Below, piece by piece: positions 60,214-64,000 of a stretch of 64,000 bases of DNA; position 1 is the stretch's first letter, and each line of letters starts with the position of its first letter. Origin of the DNA: SFEL01 sp045603585 (GTDB lineage Bacteria; Bacillota; Clostridia; Christensenellales; CAG-138); contig JAZUMK010000012.1 of NCBI GenBank assembly GCA_045603585.1, positions 1-64,000 of the forward strand. The letters run 5' to 3'. The position numbers and the translations under genes were made by a program. The notes beneath the pieces are model-generated. The model was given only the letters and a program-made list of their open reading frames with translations. It made no database searches and was not told the DNA's origin.

Positions 60214-60675
60214 ATGCCTACACTTAATTTCACCCTTAACGACAAGCCTGTCTCCGTTGAAGTAAGCGCAAACGCAAGGCTGTTGGATGTTATCAGAGAG
60301 CAGCTGGGTCTCACCGGCACCAAAGAAGGCTGCGGCGTTGGCGAATGCGGCGCATGCACCGTTATCGTGGACGGCGACGCAGTGGATTCCTGCCTCACCC
60401 TGGCCATGAGCGTAGAGGGCAAGAGCGTTCTCACCGTTGAAGGCCTTGCAAAGGACGGAAGGCTCAGCAGGCTTCAGCAGGCGGTTCTGGATCACCATGC
60501 TCTCCAGTGCGGCTATTGCACTCCCGGCTTCCTTATGAGCGCAACCGCCCTGCTCAACAAGAATCCCCATCCCACCCGTGAAGAAATAAAAGTAGCCATC
60601 GCCGGCAACCTTTGCCGCTGCACCGGCTATGAACAGCTCATTCAGGCTATCCTGGATGCGTCACAGGACGAATAA
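60214..60675 (+). CDS. xdhC: Xanthine dehydrogenase-family [2Fe-2S] subunit
   Basis: A 153-residue two-cluster protein: GCGVGECGACTVIVDGDAVDSC (ferredoxin-like cluster) and LQCGYCTPGFLMSATALL with NLCRCTGYEQLI (helical cluster). It is the electron-transfer subunit of the molybdenum hydroxylase. It starts directly after the stop of the FAD subunit. A terminator follows. Confidence 0.94.
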   Translation: MPTLNFTLNDKPVSVEVSANARLLDVIREQLGLTGTKEGCGVGECGACTVIVDGDAVDSCLTLAMSVEGKSVLTVEGLAKDGRLSRLQQAVLDHHALQCGYCTPGFLMSATALLNKNPHPTREEIKVAIAGNLCRCTGYEQLIQAILDASQDE

Positions 60676-60690
60676 AAATCATAATAAATT

Positions 60691-60722
60691 AATGCAACCG
60701 CATATTTCTGTGCGGTTGCATT
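60691..60722 (+). terminator. Terminator after xdh operon
   Basis: AATGCAACCGCA / TGCGGTTGCATT, a perfect 12-bp stem with an 8-base loop. A short T stretch follows before the ECF genes. Confidence 0.85.
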
Positions 60723-60766
60723 AAACGTATCAGGATAATTTATAAAAAGTATTGGAGGTACTTATT

Positions 60767-61753
60767 TTGGCGCAGCTTTATACTGTAGCATTGTTCAAGC
60801 CTCTCGGCATGACAATCAAGGGCGCAGCAGCATGCTATGTGTTTGCTCTGGCCTATGTGGTCATACTGGTAGCGCTGGGTCTCTGGTGGAACCGCAATCA
60901 ATATTCCGCCGTTGTTGAAGAAGGCTGGAGCAGCCGCGTTATTGCTCGAATCGCAATATTCACCGCTCTTTCCGCCGCCGGCGGCCTTATTACCCTCCCC
61001 GGCGCGACCAGCATCCGCTTTGACTCCCTTTCCGGCTATTTCGCAACCCTGATGTTCGGCTGGCAGATAGGCGCCATAGTAGCTGCCTTCGGCGCATTCT
61101 TCTCCGAGCTTATGTCCGGTTTCTCCGGCTGGGCTCCCCTCGCGCCCTATTACATGATAACCATGGCATTTGCAGTTACCTGCTTTGGCGCAGCCACCAA
61201 GAAGTGGGGCCGCACCGCCGGTATCATCTGCGGTACTCTGGCAAACACCATGTGCGTTGTTCCCTGGCCTCTCATGATGGGCTGGGGCATGCTGGCCACC
61301 ACCTTTGTTCAGCAGGTTGTAGGTTCCTATGCAAACTGCCTGTTGGCAGCCATCGCGTTCTCCATGATTTCCGCCGCTCAGATGCGCCGTCGCTATGAAG
61401 AGCCCGTGGACGAAGAAGAGCTCAGGATAGTTAACGCCATGCTGGAAGAGGATGCACGCCTGCATCCCGGCAAGGCCAGGAAGTACGAGGAAGCCGGCAA
61501 ATCCGGCAGCAAGGGCAAGAAGGGCTCCATCATGCTGTTCCTGGGCATTTCCCTCGTAATCCTTCAGGTAATCATGCTTATCAACACCAAGGTGCGCACC
61601 AAGAAGTTCCCCGATCTCACCGTACAGGATATGCAGGATCTCATCAACTTCGTGCAGGTCATGTGGATCGGCGTTCTCGGCATTGTATTCGCCATTGCCG
61701 GTGCAGTAAAGCGCATTAAGAGCAGCCGCAGCAGTGCAAAGGAGGTTCAGTAA
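60767..61753 (+). CDS. ECF transporter S component-like membrane protein with C-terminal extension
   Basis: About 328 residues. Residues 1-205 hold six or so hydrophobic segments in an S-component arrangement (FTALSAAGGLITLPGATSIRFDSLSGYFATLMFGWQIGAIVAAFGAFFSEL, then FGAATKKWGRTAGIICGTLANTMCVVPWPLMMGW). A charged linker (Glu/Lys-rich, about 210-260) is followed by two further helices (IMLFLGISLVILQVIMLI and FVQVMWIGVLGIVFAIAGAV), which are not usual for an S unit. TTG 60767 has GGAGG 8 bases before. It stands with its own ATPase and T subunit after xdh. Likely substrate: a vitamin-like or purine-like heterocycle. Family assignment is by fold pattern and context. Confidence 0.65.
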   Translation: MAQLYTVALFKPLGMTIKGAAACYVFALAYVVILVALGLWWNRNQYSAVVEEGWSSRVIARIAIFTALSAAGGLITLPGATSIRFDSLSGYFATLMFGWQIGAIVAAFGAFFSELMSGFSGWAPLAPYYMITMAFAVTCFGAATKKWGRTAGIICGTLANTMCVVPWPLMMGWGMLATTFVQQVVGSYANCLLAAIAFSMISAAQMRRRYEEPVDEEELRIVNAMLEEDARLHPGKARKYEEAGKSGSKGKKGSIMLFLGISLVILQVIMLINTKVRTKKFPDLTVQDMQDLINFVQVMWIGVLGIVFAIAGAVKRIKSSRSSAKEVQ

Positions 61754-63466
61754 GTGAGCGAGCCCATCATCAAAGTACAAGACGTTAATTTTGTTTACGA
61801 AGGCAGCAAAAGGCGCGCCATCGCAGACATTAATCTTACCGTAAACAAGGGCGAATTTCTGGTAATCACCGGCCCCACCGGCGCCGGTAAATCCACCCTG
61901 TGCCAGTGTCTCAACGGCATAATCCCCAACTTTACCAAGGGCGTTATGACCGGCAAGGTTGAGGTTTGCGGCATGAACACCCGCGAACATCCCGTATACG
62001 AACTGGCCCCCCATGTAGGTCTGGTATTTCAGGATGCAGACTCTCAGCTGTTCGGCATGACCGTTGAAGAGGATATCGTATTCGGTCCCAGCAATCTGGG
62101 TCATGATTACGAAGAATGTATGCGCCGCATCGACAAGGCCCTTAAGGACCTTCACATCGAGCACCTCAGGGACCGCAAGCCTCAGGAGCTTTCCGGCGGC
62201 CAGAAGCAGTCCGTTGCAGTTGGCGGCGTATACGCCATGCTTCCCGATGTCATCATCTTTGATGAACCTACCAGCATGCTGGACCCCTGGGGCAAGCACA
62301 ACGTATTCTCCATAATCAAGGATATCAACAAGCTCTACGGCATCACCATCGTGCTGGTTGAGCATGAAATGAACCATATCGCAGCCTATGCGGACAGAGT
62401 TGCCGTAATGGACAAGGGCAGAATAGTTCTTCAGGGCACCACCGAAGAGGTATTCGCACAGACCGAAAGGCTTGCAGAGCTTGGTATGAACGTTCCTCAG
62501 GCCATCGACCTGGGCCGCAAGCTGGTTGCAGACGGCGTTCTCTCCTCTGTTCCCATGAGCGCAGATGCAATGATCGCCGCCCTTAAGGACGTGGAAGTAA
62601 AGGGCATTGCCCAAAAGGAAGCAGCAAAGTCCGCTCCTGTTTCCGCAAACCCTGTTATCAATGCTCAGAATCTGGTATTCAGCTATCTTGGCGATACCCG
62701 TCAGCTGGACGACGTATCCGTTTCCTTTGACAAGGGGGATTTCGTTGCAGTTATCGGCCAGAACGGCGCAGGCAAGACCACCCTTATGCGCAGCATAATC
62801 GGTCTGCTCAAGCCCCAGTCCGGCGTGATAACCGTAAACGGCGAAGATATTTCCGCAAAGACCGTTGCAGAGCTGTCCGCATCCGTTGGTTATGTATTCC
62901 AGAACCCCGATGAACAGATATTCACCGACAGCGTTCTTGATGAGCTGAAGTTCGGCCCCGAAAATCTGGGCCGCGACGTTTCCTCCAGCGAAGCGCTGAT
63001 AGAAGAAATCCTCGCTGAGGTTGGCCTTAACCATCACCGCAACACCTGGCCCAAATACCTGAGCAAGGGCGAGCGTCAGAGGCTTACCATGGGCGCAATC
63101 ATCGCCATGGATCCCGACGTAATCATCGTTGACGAGCCCACCACCGGTCAGGACTGGCGCGAGACCCTGTGGATAATGGAGCTGCTCAAGAAGATGAACC
63201 AGCGCGGCAAGACCATCCTCATCATCACCCACAATATGGAAATAGTAAACCGCTACTGCAAGCGCGTGCTTGTAATGCAGGGCGGCCACATACTCCTGGA
63301 TGGCACCCCCGAAGAAGTATTCACCCATTCCGAGCTGCTGAGCGAAGCAAGAGTAGAGCCCACCGATATCATGAAGATCGCCCAGGCGCTCCCCTATATG
63401 CCGGATAATATCCTCTCCGTGGATGACTTCTACAAACTCTTCAGCGAAATCAGAAAGGAGGCCTAA
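61754..63466 (+). CDS. ECF transporter ATP-binding protein with two ATPase domains
   Basis: A 570-residue fused EcfA1-A2-like ATPase. Domain 1: Walker A GPTGAGKST, Q-loop LVFQDADSQLFGMTVEEDIVFGPSNLG, signature LSGGQKQS, Walker B DVIIFDEPTSMLDP. Domain 2: GQNGAGKTT, YVFQNPDEQIFTDSVLDELKFGPENLG, signature LSKGERQR, DVIIVDEPTTGQDW and ITHNMEI. The 'QLFG/QIFTDSV..DE..FGPENLG' motif is specific to ECF ATPases. GTG 61754 starts directly after the S-component stop. Confidence 0.92.
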   Translation: MSEPIIKVQDVNFVYEGSKRRAIADINLTVNKGEFLVITGPTGAGKSTLCQCLNGIIPNFTKGVMTGKVEVCGMNTREHPVYELAPHVGLVFQDADSQLFGMTVEEDIVFGPSNLGHDYEECMRRIDKALKDLHIEHLRDRKPQELSGGQKQSVAVGGVYAMLPDVIIFDEPTSMLDPWGKHNVFSIIKDINKLYGITIVLVEHEMNHIAAYADRVAVMDKGRIVLQGTTEEVFAQTERLAELGMNVPQAIDLGRKLVADGVLSSVPMSADAMIAALKDVEVKGIAQKEAAKSAPVSANPVINAQNLVFSYLGDTRQLDDVSVSFDKGDFVAVIGQNGAGKTTLMRSIIGLLKPQSGVITVNGEDISAKTVAELSASVGYVFQNPDEQIFTDSVLDELKFGPENLGRDVSSSEALIEEILAEVGLNHHRNTWPKYLSKGERQRLTMGAIIAMDPDVIIVDEPTTGQDWRETLWIMELLKKMNQRGKTILIITHNMEIVNRYCKRVLVMQGGHILLDGTPEEVFTHSELLSEARVEPTDIMKIAQALPYMPDNILSVDDFYKLFSEIRKEA

Positions 63467-63468
63467 TC

Positions 63469-64000
63469 ATGCTTATAGATTATCGCAAGCTTGATACCTG
63501 GGTACACGCACTCAACCCCAAATTCAGCATGCTGTGCGTGCTGCTGGTCATAATTGCCTCCATAGTCTGGACCAATGTTATTCATCTGGCCATACTTACC
63601 CTTGCCCTCTACCTTATCGGCGTAAGCTGCAAGGTGCCCTGGAAGCAGATTTCCTGGTTCCTGAAGTTCGCTCTGGCTGCCTCTTTGCTGATTCTGGTAA
63701 TTCAGGCATTCACCATCGACCCTTCTCTGATCAAAAACGAAGCCATCAGCAAGGTAGTTCTTTTCCACGTTCTGCCCAACGGCAAGGGCGCGGTAAAGCT
63801 GGCCGGTGTGCTGTACGGCATAGCCGCAAGCCTTAAGATTTACATGGTAGTATTTGCCATCTGCATTCTGGGCTTCACCGTTCCCCCCACAGAGTTCATT
63901 CAGATGCTGGGCAAGCTGCCCTTCGCATCCAAGCAGATAAGCTTCATCTTCTCCACCGCTTGGCGCTTTATCCCCATCATTCAGGGTCAGGCAATCAACC
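63469..64000 (+). CDS. ECF transporter T (EcfT) component, partial
   Basis: The start of an energy-coupling transmembrane protein. It opens MLIDYRKLDTWVHALNPKFSMLCVLLVIIASIVWTN, the EcfT start ('...ldpr.Kl....')-like pattern, and continues with several helices and FTVPPTEFIQMLGKLPFASKQISFIFSTAWRFIPII, the coupling-helix area. The gene runs past the right edge. ATG 63469 is 2 bases after the ATPase stop, with AAAGGAGG at good spacing. Confidence 0.88.
   Translation, partial: MLIDYRKLDTWVHALNPKFSMLCVLLVIIASIVWTNVIHLAILTLALYLIGVSCKVPWKQISWFLKFALAASLLILVIQAFTIDPSLIKNEAISKVVLFHVLPNGKGAVKLAGVLYGIAASLKIYMVVFAICILGFTVPPTEFIQMLGKLPFASKQISFIFSTAWRFIPIIQGQAIN

Noticed and set aside
57178..60570. Very long open frame on the minus strand opposite xdh
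   Set aside because: It is an Ala/Gly/His/Cys-rich shadow caused by codon bias, without domain motifs or a ribosome site. The same holds for minus-strand frames at 53279-55288 and 60740-63328.
43743..60675. Known anaerobic purine/uric-acid cluster (ygeX, ygeY, ygeW, ygfK, ssnA, hyuA set)
   Set aside because: Hydantoinase, xdh and amidohydrolases match in class, but the diaminopropionate lyase, carbamoyltransferase and YgfK-type genes are absent, while Mch, BMP and aco genes are extra.

Overview
The window is a dense, AT-moderate bacterial segment with Gram-positive style ribosome binding sites, many lipoproteins with Ala/Glu-rich linkers, LytTR and ECF systems, and strong U-tailed hairpin terminators. 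It looks like an anaerobic member of the Clostridia (Firmicutes). The exact order cannot be fixed from this sequence. Selenocysteine is used: selD carries an in-frame TGA at the usual Cys/Sec position. No rRNA, tRNA, CRISPR array, transposase or phage gene was seen.

Region 1 (1-15 kb) is housekeeping and mixed: a MerR regulator, selD-dapB, a LysR regulator overlapping a PPC-domain protein, a sigma-like membrane protein, a UPF0489 protein, pseudouridine salvage (HTH-kinase psuK plus psuG), peptidase T, a small metallo-hydrolase/glyoxalase cluster, a two-gene ABC exporter whose permease carries a very long coiled coil, and an acetyltransferase overlapping an M24 peptidase.

Region 2 (16-37 kb): a four-gene importer of unknown substrate (DUF3798 lipoprotein, double ATPase, two permeases) with a hairpin between the binding protein and the rest; a rhodanese lipoprotein with thioredoxin; a LytTR regulatory system (ABC ATPase, permease, LytTR regulator, DUF3021 membrane protein) preceded by a perfect 9-12-9 direct-repeat operator; two MATE pumps; a tandem flavodoxin-fold protein; cutC; a GMP synthase without its glutaminase domain; a ZIP transporter; and a four-gene HcnA/HcnB-like dehydrogenase operon with its own BFD and ferredoxin subunits.

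Region 3 (37-64 kb) is the most unusual. A very tight run of 14 genes (38683-55399) encodes a 2-oxoacid/acetoin dehydrogenase complex (E1 alpha, E1 beta, E2, E3), two COG0402-type amidohydrolases, a ferredoxin-fused dihydroorotate/dihydropyrimidine-dehydrogenase-like protein, a BMP-type (nucleoside class) ABC importer, a DAO-type FAD oxidoreductase and, unexpectedly, two divergent paralogues of methenyl-tetrahydromethanopterin cyclohydrolase (Mch). No other methanopterin gene is present. Next to it are a hydantoinase, a three-subunit molybdenum hydroxylase of the xanthine dehydrogenase family, and an ECF importer. I infer a catabolic locus for a nitrogen heterocycle (purine-, pterin- or hydantoin-like), in which the Mch homologues open a cyclic amidine ring outside C1 metabolism.

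An identical 16-bp element (palindromic core GCACA-AA-TGTGC at one site) lies upstream of both the HcnAB-like operon and the hydantoinase/xdh divergent promoter. This suggests that these loci are co-regulated by a factor encoded elsewhere.
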